In this document: positions 1 to 5,603 of the stretch, piece by piece
How the letters are laid out: each line of letters starts with the position of its first letter
Position numbering within the stretch: the stretch's first letter is position 1
Origin: Klenkia sp.
GTDB taxonomy: Bacteria; Actinomycetota; Actinomycetes; Mycobacteriales; Geodermatophilaceae
NCBI GenBank assembly: GCA_025966215.1
Contig: JAOPVM010000377.1
Span: 1 to 6,250 of the forward strand
DNA: 6,250 nucleotides
Direction of reading: 5' to 3'
Made by a program: the position numbers and the translations under genes
Notes under the pieces: generated by a model
The model's database searches: none
Seen by the model: the letters and a program-made list of their open reading frames with translations, nothing else
What the model was told of the DNA's origin: nothing

Positions 1-10
1 GAGCAGGACC

Positions 11-463
11 GTGCGCATCGCTCTGGTCTCCGACCACAACGGGCACCGACTCCGGCGGGAGCTGGCCGCCTGGATCCGCGCGGACGGCCATGTCGTCGAG
101 GACCGGGGACCCGAGGGCGCCGACGTCGTGGACTACCCACCGCTGTGCGTCGAGGTCTGCGATCTCGTGGTCTCCGGTTCGGTCGATCGGGCGATCGTCG
201 TCGGAGGCAGTGGCATGGGAGAGACCATCGCCTGCAACAAGATCCCCGGGATCCGGGCGGGACTGTGCATCGACGTGTTCCACGCCCGCATCTCCCGGGC
301 CAACAACGACGCCAACGTCCTGGTGCTCGGCGCCAAGGTCGTGACCTCCTACCAGGCCCGCGCGATCACCCGGACGTGGTTGACGACGGACTTCACCGGG
401 GGCGTGCACGCCCGCAGGCTGGCGCAGATCTCCGACCTGGAACACCGCCGGGGACGGTCCTGA
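11..463 (+). CDS. RpiB/LacA/LacB-family sugar-phosphate isomerase
   Basis: Cytoplasmic aldose-ketose isomerase of the ribose-5-phosphate isomerase B family, 150 residues, the usual family length. The GTG start is chosen because the protein then begins with the family N-terminus (MRIALVSDHNG, Asp8-His9 being phosphosugar-site residues); only a weak GAG lies upstream and the frame is open to the window edge. The phosphate/catalytic loop is GGSGMGETIACNK (residues 65-77). The position of the E. coli RpiB catalytic Cys is Gly, and Glu71 sits where mycobacterial RpiB uses a Glu as acid/base, so this is the actinobacterial type. The usual SRxHNxxN segment reads SRANNDAN (95-102), so the histidine that opens the sugar ring in RpiB is Asn98. 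That suggests a substrate other than ribose 5-phosphate, for example a tetrulose phosphate or other open-chain sugar phosphate, but this is inference. It converges on the tctC-like gene and is not part of that operon. Confidence 0.88.
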   Translation: MRIALVSDHNGHRLRRELAAWIRADGHVVEDRGPEGADVVDYPPLCVEVCDLVVSGSVDRAIVVGGSGMGETIACNKIPGIRAGLCIDVFHARISRANNDANVLVLGAKVVTSYQARAITRTWLTTDFTGGVHARRLAQISDLEHRRGRS

Positions 464-467
464 CCCA

Positions 468-502
468 GGCGGTGGGCACGCGCCAGGAACGCACCCACCG
501 CC
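468..502. terminator. Bidirectional hairpin terminator between convergent genes
   Basis: GGCGGTGGG at 468-476 pairs perfectly with CCCACCGCC at 494-502, a 9-bp GC-rich stem. Inside the 17-nt loop GCG (480-482) can pair with CGC (490-492), lengthening the structure. It starts 4 nt after the isomerase stop and ends 7 nt before the tctC-like stop, where a shared terminator is expected. There is no T-run on either side, which is common for terminators in high-GC actinobacteria. Confidence 0.72.
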
Positions 503-509
503 GCCGAGG

Positions 510-1544
510 TCAGTAGCTGTCGACCACGAGTTCGCGGAACCCCTCCGGTCCGTCCAGCACCTCGGCCACCAACGCTGCGGTGTCGGCACCGCTCAGGGCG
601 TCCAGGGGCCGTTGCTGGTCCTCCAGCTCGGCCACGGTGTCGGCGTCCTCGACCGCGCACTGGAACCCTTCCCGCAGTGCCGTGACGCGGTCTTCCTCCA
701 TCTGCGGTGAGGCCATCAGACCGCGGCCGGTCTCCCCCAGGGCGATCAGGTTGTCGATGATGGTCCGGGCCTCATCCGTGGGCGGCTCGGTCTCGTAGAT
801 CGTCGGGGTGTCCGGCAGCAGGGGGTCGGGCTCCTCGGCGACCGTCACGAGCGGGCGCACGTCGCCGGCCTCGATGGCGGCCAGCTGGGAGTCGATGGGC
901 AACACGTGGGCATCGGCGTTGCCGGCGATGACCGCTGTCCGCGCCTCCGGGGCCCCCGCGAACCCGGTGATGATCTCGTAGGGGAACTCGTAGGCCTGCG
1001 CCAGGATGTTCGGGCCGATGTAGTCGTTGGCCCCGGGCCCCTGAGCCACGAACTGCACGGGGTCCGCGCTGTCCACGAGGTCCTGGAAGGACTCCACGGG
1101 GCTGTCCTGCGCCACGACCAACACGTTGGGCGGCGAGGAGATCCGGCCCAACCAGTTCAGGTCGTTGAGGTCGAACTGCGCGCCCTCGGCCTCGGCGATC
1201 TGCGCGGACACCAGCCCCACGGTGTTGACGATCTGGATGCGGTTGTCCCGTGGGCCCGCAGCAGCAGTCCGGTTGCTGGCCACCAGGCCACCGGCCCCCG
1301 GCTCGTTCCTGACGACCAGCGTCGCCCCGAGGCACTCCTCCAGGGCCGGGGCCAGGGCCCGGGCGTAGGCGTCGTACCCGCCACCGGGCTCGTAGGGGAC
1401 GACCAGGTCGATGTCCTCGCCCTCGAAGAGGGCCTCGGGGTCCGAGCCGCCACCGGACCCGCACGCACTCATCAGCAGCGCCGCGGTGACGACGGCGCCC
1501 AAGCGGGTCGTGGTGCGCCGTCGCGTGTTGTTCCTGGTCGACAT
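510..1544 (-). CDS. TctC/Bug-family solute-binding lipoprotein
   Basis: Extracytoplasmic binding protein of the tripartite tricarboxylate transporter family, 344 residues. The ATG at 1544 is chosen because GAGGGAG lies 7 nt upstream and the protein then opens with a proper signal peptide: basic n-region (RRR and other Arg, residues 8-14), hydrophobic h-region (15-25) and a lipobox-like LMSAC with lipidated Cys28, followed by a Gly/Ser linker. A frame extension to 1613 would bury this signal. Family marks are VPYEPGGGYD (49-58) and NEPGAGG (80-86), the two loops that hold a ligand carboxylate in Bug proteins, and AVIAGNADA in the second lobe. Cys71 and Cys296 could form a disulfide. No TctA or TctB membrane subunit is encoded in the window, so uptake must use subunits elsewhere, or the protein may act as a sensor. 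It lies 78 nt downstream of the hydrolase gene, past a hairpin, and is probably last in the operon or separately expressed. The ligand is unknown; an organic or aromatic carboxylate fits the family and the oxygenase context. Confidence 0.9.
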   Translation of the reverse strand: MSTRNNTRRRTTTRLGAVVTAALLMSACGSGGGSDPEALFEGEDIDLVVPYEPGGGYDAYARALAPALEECLGATLVVRNEPGAGGLVASNRTAAAGPRDNRIQIVNTVGLVSAQIAEAEGAQFDLNDLNWLGRISSPPNVLVVAQDSPVESFQDLVDSADPVQFVAQGPGANDYIGPNILAQAYEFPYEIITGFAGAPEARTAVIAGNADAHVLPIDSQLAAIEAGDVRPLVTVAEEPDPLLPDTPTIYETEPPTDEARTIIDNLIALGETGRGLMASPQMEEDRVTALREGFQCAVEDADTVAELEDQQRPLDALSGADTAALVAEVLDGPEGFRELVVDSY

Positions 1545-1551
1545 GGTGGAT

Positions 1552-1558
1552 CTCCCTC
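1552..1558 (-). promoter_or_regulatory. Ribosome binding site of the tctC-like gene
   Basis: GAGGGAG on the minus strand, 7 nt before the ATG at 1544. It decides for the internal start and against the longer open frame reaching 1613. Confidence 0.75.
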
Positions 1559-1569
1559 GTTGGAGTTCA

Positions 1570-1594
1570 CCGCCCGAGGCCTCCCCCCGGGCGG
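1570..1594 (-). terminator. Intergenic hairpin, possible attenuator or terminator
   Basis: CCGCCCG (1570-1576) and CGGGCGG (1588-1594) form a perfect 7-bp stem with an 11-nt loop. With one bulged G the stem extends by three more pairs (CAC/GTG). A smaller stem, GTGC/GCAC at 1597-1608, lies beside it. The structure sits between the hydrolase stop and the ribosome site of the tctC-like gene. No U-tract follows on the minus strand, so it may be a partial terminator or an mRNA processing or stability element that sets binding-protein expression apart from the enzymes. Confidence 0.45.
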
Positions 1595-1622
1595 GTGTGC
1601 TGTCGCACGCCACACGGACGGG

Positions 1623-2471
1623 TCAGTGGGCCTGCAGGAAGCTCATGACCTCGGCCGGGGCGTTCGCCGCGGTCTGCTCGGCCACCGGTACGTCCCAGAA
1701 CTCGTGCACGGGCAGGCACTCCTGCAGGTAGCGAGCTGCCGACGGGGCATGGGACGCGTCCTGGCCCGGCACGATCAGGGCCGGGACGTCGCACCCGAGA
1801 AGGTCCTCGGGTTCCGGGCCGGGCACGGTGTCCCGGTCGAACATCAACCGCGCCGTCGCGGTGACCGTCACCCCGTAGCGGTCCCGGTCCAGCACCCGGT
1901 ACCGCTCGGCGAAGGCGGCGTCCGTCCGGATGACGCTGTTCCACGGACCCACCCGGGGATCCGCGGTGAAACCCGCTGTTGAGCCCATGACCAGGTCGAC
2001 CACCGCGGGCAGCCCCTCGTCCTCGACGAAGGCGCGGTGGGCGGCGAAACGGGCATGCTGCTTCATCCGGTAGTGGACACCGCCGGCCGGGGAGTACAGC
2101 ACCATGCTCGACACACGTTCCGGGTGCTGCACGGCGAACGTGGCCACCGTCGAGCACCCCACGCAGCCCCCCATCAGGTGGGCCCGGTCGATGCCGAGGT
2201 GGTCGAGGAGTCCCCGCCCCTGCGAGACGTAGTCCGCCCACGTGAGGCGCTCGACCCTCCCCCCCGAATGCCCCGACTCCCGCCGGTCGAAGGTGATGCA
2301 GGTGAAGGCTGTGCCCAGCTGCTCCAGCAGGGCGAGACGCTTGTAGGTGCCGACGGTCCGCCAGCTCTCCAGCGTCGAGTCGAAGCCCCCCGGAGAGAAC
2401 ATCAGCAGCGGTGGCCCCTCTCCGGTGACCTCGTAGCGCGTGGGGATCCCGTCGATCACGGCCGTGGGCAT
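1623..2471 (-). CDS. Alpha/beta hydrolase with Cys nucleophile elbow
   Basis: Cytoplasmic alpha/beta-hydrolase-fold enzyme, 282 residues, no signal peptide. The ATG at 2471 follows AAGGAG with 7-nt spacing, and the protein then begins at the first strand of the fold. Order of marks: oxyanion region LLMFSPGG (22-29), FDRRESGHS (61-69) as in MhpC-like hydrolases, nucleophile elbow GGCVG (101-105) with Cys103 where Ser is usual, and a strand ending VPGQD with the likely acid Asp238. The usual C-terminal GH before a P-E-V helix is missing: the region reads AEQTAANAPAEV (264-275). His241, just after the acid, or the terminal His282 are the only nearby histidines. Cys nucleophiles occur in dienelactone hydrolase, but this protein is longer and otherwise resembles the MhpC/haloperoxidase-like group. 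Its start lies 19 nt after the PanB-like stop, so the two are co-transcribed. It may hydrolyse an ester, lactone, thioester or C-C bond in the oxygenase product; the substrate is unknown. Confidence 0.85.
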   Translation of the reverse strand: MPTAVIDGIPTRYEVTGEGPPLLMFSPGGFDSTLESWRTVGTYKRLALLEQLGTAFTCITFDRRESGHSGGRVERLTWADYVSQGRGLLDHLGIDRAHLMGGCVGCSTVATFAVQHPERVSSMVLYSPAGGVHYRMKQHARFAAHRAFVEDEGLPAVVDLVMGSTAGFTADPRVGPWNSVIRTDAAFAERYRVLDRDRYGVTVTATARLMFDRDTVPGPEPEDLLGCDVPALIVPGQDASHAPSAARYLQECLPVHEFWDVPVAEQTAANAPAEVMSFLQAH

Positions 2472-2478
2472 GAGCGGA

Positions 2479-2484
2479 CTCCTT
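2479..2484 (-). promoter_or_regulatory. Ribosome binding site of the hydrolase gene
   Basis: AAGGAG on the minus strand, 7 nt before the ATG at 2471. It rules out the longer in-frame reading that would overlap the upstream PanB-like gene. Confidence 0.78.
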
Positions 2485-2490
2485 CCGGGG

Positions 2491-3330
2491 TCAGGCAGGG
2501 GGTGGGGGCATCGGGATGCCGCCGGGCAGCTGACGGGCGGACCTGACGTCCTCGGCGTAGGACGTGATCGCACCCAAGGTGAGCTCGGCGACGTTGACGT
2601 AGCTGTCGGTGGTGCCGTCCACGGCCGAGGCCGCGTAGCCGATGGCGGCGTGGACCATCCGCATCCGGCCGTCCAACCACGGCCCGCCACCGAAACCGCC
2701 CAGCACCGGGACGGACACGGCGCCGGCGACGGCAGCCCCCACCACGGGTCCGGAGTTGGTGAAGTTCAGCAGGGCCGCCCCGGCCTCCTCCAGCCGCCGG
2801 GCCTGCGCGATGAGGTCATCGGTGAGCTCGTCGGGCACCGTGTCGTCGGCCGAGGGGACCGACTTGTAGGCGATGCCGTAGCGCAGTGCGGTCTGGGGGG
2901 TGATGCCGAACTGCGCGAAGACCGGGATCCCGCTACGGGTGACGGCCTCCACGGCGTCCAGGTGGTCAGCGGCGCCGTCGAGCTTGACCAGGTCCACCCC
3001 CGCCTCCTTGACGAAGCGGATCGCTGCGCGCACGGCCTCGACCGGACCCTCCTGCAGCGGCCCGAACGGGAAGTCGACGCTGACCAGAGCTCGCCGCACC
3101 CCCCGCCGGACGGCCTGGGCGACGACCAGCATCTGCTCCATCGTCACCTCGAGCGGGTTCGTGTGACCCCACAGGTTGACACCGACGGTGTCGCCGACGG
3201 ACACCAGATCCACGCCTGCGCGGTCCACGATCCGGGCGATCTGGTAGTCCCAGGCAACCACCCCGACGATCTTCCGACGCTGCACCTTCATGTCCTGCAG
3301 CCCGCGCAGGGTCACTGCCGCCTGGTCCAT
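2491..3330 (-). CDS. Divergent PanB/ketopantoate hydroxymethyltransferase homologue
   Basis: A 279-residue protein of the PanB family (PEP mutase/isocitrate lyase-like TIM barrel); PanB transfers a hydroxymethyl group from methylene-tetrahydrofolate to 2-oxoisovalerate. The ATG has GAGG 7 nt upstream, overlapping the preceding gene's stop. Conserved with E. coli PanB: AWDYQIA (26-32), VGDTVG (45-50; metal ligand Asp47), the GH of LWGH, SVDFPFG (84-90; metal ligand Asp86), VKLDG (115-119; Lys116, with Asp for the usual Glu), GITPQ and the LDGRM region near 219-223. Not conserved: the E. coli His136 position is Gln140, and the LVLEC segment with catalytic Glu181 reads LLNFTNSGP (187-195), putting Thr191 at the base position. 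The C-terminus ends in a proline run. A metal-bound 2-oxo acid or enolate chemistry is likely kept, but ketopantoate synthesis is doubtful. Its place between an oxygenase and a hydrolase argues for a catabolic role, perhaps retro-aldol C-C cleavage (inference). Confidence 0.85.
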   Translation of the reverse strand: MDQAAVTLRGLQDMKVQRRKIVGVVAWDYQIARIVDRAGVDLVSVGDTVGVNLWGHTNPLEVTMEQMLVVAQAVRRGVRRALVSVDFPFGPLQEGPVEAVRAAIRFVKEAGVDLVKLDGAADHLDAVEAVTRSGIPVFAQFGITPQTALRYGIAYKSVPSADDTVPDELTDDLIAQARRLEEAGAALLNFTNSGPVVGAAVAGAVSVPVLGGFGGGPWLDGRMRMVHAAIGYAASAVDGTTDSYVNVAELTLGAITSYAEDVRSARQLPGGIPMPPPPA

Positions 3331-3339
3331 GTCGACGCC

Positions 3340-3849
3340 TCAGACGCGCAGCGCGGTCAGGACGTCCACGACGTCGGTCTCGTCCGCCGAGGGCAGGAGC
3401 ACCCGCGCGTGCGGGCGCAGCGCTGCCACCGCAGCTGATGCCGCGGTCCCCTGGTGCGTTCCCTCGCCCAGCACCAGGCCCGCGGTCTGCACACCCCGTT
3501 CCCAGCACGCCTTGCCCAGCGCGTACGCGCACTCGGCGCCCTCGTCCGACGTCGCGACCATCACCACCACCGACGCGCTGGCCAGCTCGTCGGCCAGCGT
3601 GGCCGGCCCGCCGTCGATCCCGGACAACACGATGCTCCCGGCACTGCCGGCCGCGGGCCGGCAGACGTAGAACCGGGCGTTGGCCCACGAGTGCTGGGCG
3701 GTCCGCTCCAGGACCCGGGCGGCTCCCTCGTCCAGGGCGATCACCCGGCCCGCTCGGGAGGGCGCGATGGGGCGGTCGATCCGGTAGCCGGCCTCGGCGG
3801 CGGTGGCCGCTCGGGCACAACTGCTGAGCAGGCTGGTCTCGATGCCCAT
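3340..3849 (-). CDS. Unrecognised 169-residue protein, translationally coupled to the oxygenase gene
   Basis: I do not recognise this family. The ATG overlaps the oxygenase TGA as TGATG, so translation is probably coupled; GGGGGTG about 11 nt upstream may help. The open frame continues upstream across the oxygenase gene but there encodes only an antisense-like Arg/Gly-rich shift of it, so the short start is right. The protein has no signal peptide or membrane segment. Residues 34-50 and 59-65 look like short strands and a helix. The C-terminal half (from about 83) alternates strand and helix: SVVVMVATSDEGAE (93-106), an alpha-helix rich in Ala/Cys, GVQTAGLVLGEG (119-130), an Ala-rich helix, then ARVLLPSADETDVVDVLTAL (148-167). 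That pattern resembles a Rossmann-like sheet with Gly-containing turns, although no full nucleotide-binding motif is seen. Four cysteines (11, 63, 107, 115) are spaced unlike any iron-sulfur motif. The PanB-like gene starts 9 nt downstream, so it may be a partner or accessory of that enzyme. Confidence 0.75.
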   Translation of the reverse strand: MGIETSLLSSCARAATAAEAGYRIDRPIAPSRAGRVIALDEGAARVLERTAQHSWANARFYVCRPAAGSAGSIVLSGIDGGPATLADELASASVVVMVATSDEGAECAYALGKACWERGVQTAGLVLGEGTHQGTAASAAVAALRPHARVLLPSADETDVVDVLTALRV

Positions 3850-5135
3850 CAGACCGACGACACCCCCACGCCCGGACGGACCTTCACGTCCTCGGCGGCC
3901 GCCTCCAGGAACGCCTCCGCCTGCGGGAGGACGACCGCGGCGGACCGCACGTGGTGGTGGGCGGGGTCCACACCCGGCGGGGTGGTCCCGTTCTCCCGCA
4001 GCGCCTTGGCCGCGCGGTACAGCTTCTGCCGGGCCTTGATGATGCCGCTGTCGGCCGGCACCAGGCGCTCCTTGGTGCGGTCCACGATCGGGCCCATGCT
4101 CTCCTGCAGCGAGGAGTCCTGGATCGCGATCCCCTTGACCCCGGAGTAGTACTCGCCGCGCTTCTGCGCCTCGCGGTCCATCAGGTAGTCGTTGTCCATG
4201 TTGGCGACCGGACGGTAGGTGCCGGGGATGTTCTCGCTGTGCACGCCGTGACCGTCGATCATGGCCTGCCGCTCCTCGGCGGTCAGAGCACGCATCGGGT
4301 GGTAGTCGTAGCTGTAGGCCCAGCAGTTCTCGTCGTCGATCGGGATCCAGAAGTGGCCGTGGATCGGGTGGTCGCCGCGCGGCGGCACCATGGTGAAGGA
4401 GGGCATGACCCACGGCGTGATCCGCCAGTAGTAGCTGCCCTCCTCGGCGTTGCGACGTGCCCCCACGAACAAGCCGCCGGGTGAGTCGGCGACCTCGAAG
4501 AAGGGCTTCTTGTCGTTGGCGTTGTACTCGTTGCCCTTGGCGCCCTTGAAGAGCGGATCGGTCTTCAGCCCACCCGAGTGCAAGAAGGTGACGTGGCTGG
4601 AGTCGATGCCACCCTCGAAGGCCTGCAACCAGTTGGACTGCTGCCACCGCTTGGACGTGTAGGTCTGCTCAGCGGGAACGAGGGCGAACTCCCACTCGGG
4701 CAACGGCGGCTGCGAGGCCGGATCGCCCATGTACGTCCACAGGATGTCCCCGATCTTGACCAGGGGGTAGGACGTGAGGCGGACGTTCTCGGCGAAACTG
4801 CTGTTGTCGGCCTCGGAGGGCACGTCCACGCACTGGCCCGTCGAGTCGTACTTCCAGCCGTGGTACGGGCAGCGCAGCCCACCCTCTTCGTTGCGGCCGA
4901 ACCAGAGCGAGGCTCCGCGGTGGGCGCAGAACTCGTCGATCAGCCCGTAGTTGCCGTAGCTGTCCCGGAAGGCGACCAGCCGCTCGGACAGCAGCTTCAG
5001 GCGGATCGGTGGGCAGCCGTCCTCGGGCAGTTCCTCGGCCAGACAGGCCGGCATCCAGTACTGGCGGTACAGGTCGCCCATGGGCGTCCCCGGCCCGGTC
5101 TGGGTGAGCATGTCGTTGATGTCCTGACGGAGCAC
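3849..5135 (-). CDS. Rieske non-heme iron oxygenase, alpha subunit
   Basis: Catalytic subunit of a Rieske oxygenase, 428 residues, cytoplasmic. The GTG start has GAGGGG 6 nt upstream and gives the N-terminus typical of the phthalate-dioxygenase-like group, with GPGTPMG and YRQYWMPA near residues 14-30. The Rieske [2Fe-2S] site is Cys70-X-His72 and Cys89-X2-His92, separated by 16 residues. The mononuclear iron site is Asp178-X2-His181-X4-His186, Asp178 being the bridging acid, with Asp340 in GIAIQDSSLQESMGP (335-349) the likely third ligand; NWLQAFEGG (168-176) precedes it. DRTKERL (352-358) is also typical of this alpha-only group, and no beta subunit gene is present, so a homotrimer is expected. 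Electrons probably come from the ferredoxin encoded just upstream; a reductase is not in the window. It would hydroxylate an aromatic or other ring compound, or demethylate an aryl ether; the substrate cannot be read from the sequence. Confidence 0.95.
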   Translation of the reverse strand: MLRQDINDMLTQTGPGTPMGDLYRQYWMPACLAEELPEDGCPPIRLKLLSERLVAFRDSYGNYGLIDEFCAHRGASLWFGRNEEGGLRCPYHGWKYDSTGQCVDVPSEADNSSFAENVRLTSYPLVKIGDILWTYMGDPASQPPLPEWEFALVPAEQTYTSKRWQQSNWLQAFEGGIDSSHVTFLHSGGLKTDPLFKGAKGNEYNANDKKPFFEVADSPGGLFVGARRNAEEGSYYWRITPWVMPSFTMVPPRGDHPIHGHFWIPIDDENCWAYSYDYHPMRALTAEERQAMIDGHGVHSENIPGTYRPVANMDNDYLMDREAQKRGEYYSGVKGIAIQDSSLQESMGPIVDRTKERLVPADSGIIKARQKLYRAAKALRENGTTPPGVDPAHHHVRSAAVVLPQAEAFLEAAAEDVKVRPGVGVSSV

Positions 5136-5141
5136 GGTGTT

Positions 5142-5147
5142 CCCCTC
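5142..5147 (-). promoter_or_regulatory. Ribosome binding site of the Rieske oxygenase gene
   Basis: GAGGGG on the minus strand, 6 nt before the GTG at 5135. It supports the GTG over the in-frame ATG at residue 9. Confidence 0.72.
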
Positions 5148-5162
5148 ATCCGGCGCCCCGAC

Positions 5163-5216
5163 GCGACGACGTCGCTCGGGACTGGTGGTCGTGGTGCGAT
5201 TCGGGCCGGCCGCCCG
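5163..5216 (-). other. Two small hairpins in the ferredoxin-oxygenase gap
   Basis: The 85-nt gap holds CGGGC/GCCCG (5202-5206 with 5212-5216, 5-nt loop), starting 4 nt after the ferredoxin stop. It also holds GCGAC/GTCGC (5163-5167 with 5171-5175, 3-nt loop). Neither has a T-run. In high-GC DNA stems this short arise often by chance. If real, they could set the ratio of ferredoxin to oxygenase mRNA. Confidence 0.25.
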
Positions 5217-5220
5217 TGGG

Positions 5221-5544
5221 TCAGGGCTGGATCGGCGGGATGTCGACGGTCAGTCCGTCGAGCTCGAGCCCCAACTGGATCTGGCAGGACAGTCGGCTGC
5301 CGTCCCGGCGCTCGGAGACGGCCATGTCGAGGAGGTCTTCCTCCACGTCCCCGGGCTCGCCCACCGCGGGCACGAACTCCTCGCGCACCCACACGTGACA
5401 GGTGGCGCACGAGGCGTTGCCGCCGCACTCCCCGATGATCCCGGGGACGCCGTTGCGGACGGCCGTGATCATCACCGAGTCACCCACGACAGCATCGATG
5501 ACCCGCTCGGTCCCGTCGCTGTGCACGAAACTGACCTTCGGCAC
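5221..5544 (-). CDS. Adrenodoxin/putidaredoxin-type [2Fe-2S] ferredoxin
   Basis: Soluble one-electron carrier, 107 residues, the normal family length. The cluster ligands are Cys40-X5-Cys46-X2-Cys49 and Cys87, with CATCHVW (46-52) and LSCQI (85-89) as in adrenodoxin, putidaredoxin and terpredoxin. The acidic helix EEDLLD (68-73) matches the segment used by this group to dock on its reductase. The GTG start at 5544 has GGAGGG (5554-5559) 9 nt upstream, and the protein begins with the first beta strand (PKVSFVHSDG). It is the first gene of the operon and lies directly before the Rieske oxygenase gene, so it probably feeds that enzyme. A ferredoxin of this type, rather than a fused or plant-type one, suggests a three-component system with a glutathione-reductase-like FAD ferredoxin reductase encoded elsewhere, as in class IIA dioxygenases; that is inference. 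A P450 partner is an alternative, but no P450 gene is seen. Confidence 0.93.
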   Translation of the reverse strand: MPKVSFVHSDGTERVIDAVVGDSVMITAVRNGVPGIIGECGGNASCATCHVWVREEFVPAVGEPGDVEEDLLDMAVSERRDGSRLSCQIQLGLELDGLTVDIPPIQP

Positions 5545-5553
5545 GGGCGATGT

Positions 5554-5559
5554 CCCTCC
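5554..5559 (-). promoter_or_regulatory. Ribosome binding site of the ferredoxin gene
   Basis: GGAGGG on the minus strand, 9 nt before the GTG at 5544; a near-consensus site that fixes this non-ATG start. Confidence 0.75.
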
Positions 5560-5603
5560 GTGTGGCCCACGGTCGACGACCGCGGGACGGAATGTGTTCC
5601 ACT

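Noticed and set aside
1545..1613. Longer N-terminus for the tctC-like protein
   Set aside because: It would add 23 residues before the signal peptide and skip the GAGGGAG site placed 7 nt before the ATG at 1544.
906..1982. Long plus-strand open frame (358 codons) opposite the tctC-like and hydrolase genes
   Set aside because: Its protein is low-complexity, Gly/Arg/Val/His-rich, spans two genes with clear family motifs on the other strand, and has no recognisable domain; it is a high-GC antisense shadow.
2491..3330. Calling the gene panB for pantothenate synthesis
   Set aside because: The fold matches, but the catalytic Glu and His positions are replaced, and no panC or panD lies nearby; a symbol would mislead.
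2440..3438. Long plus-strand open frame (332 codons) opposite the PanB-like gene
   Set aside because: It is antisense to a gene with conserved metal-site motifs, its composition is Asp/His/Gly-rich, and no ribosome site or domain was found.
3850..4647. Upstream extension of the 169-residue protein into the oxygenase gene
   Set aside because: The extra residues are an out-of-frame reading of the oxygenase, and the TGATG junction supplies a natural start at 3849.
4578..5438. Plus-strand open frame (286 codons) opposite the Rieske and ferredoxin genes
   Set aside because: It runs antisense across two confident genes and an intergenic gap and ends in Arg/Pro-rich low-complexity sequence.
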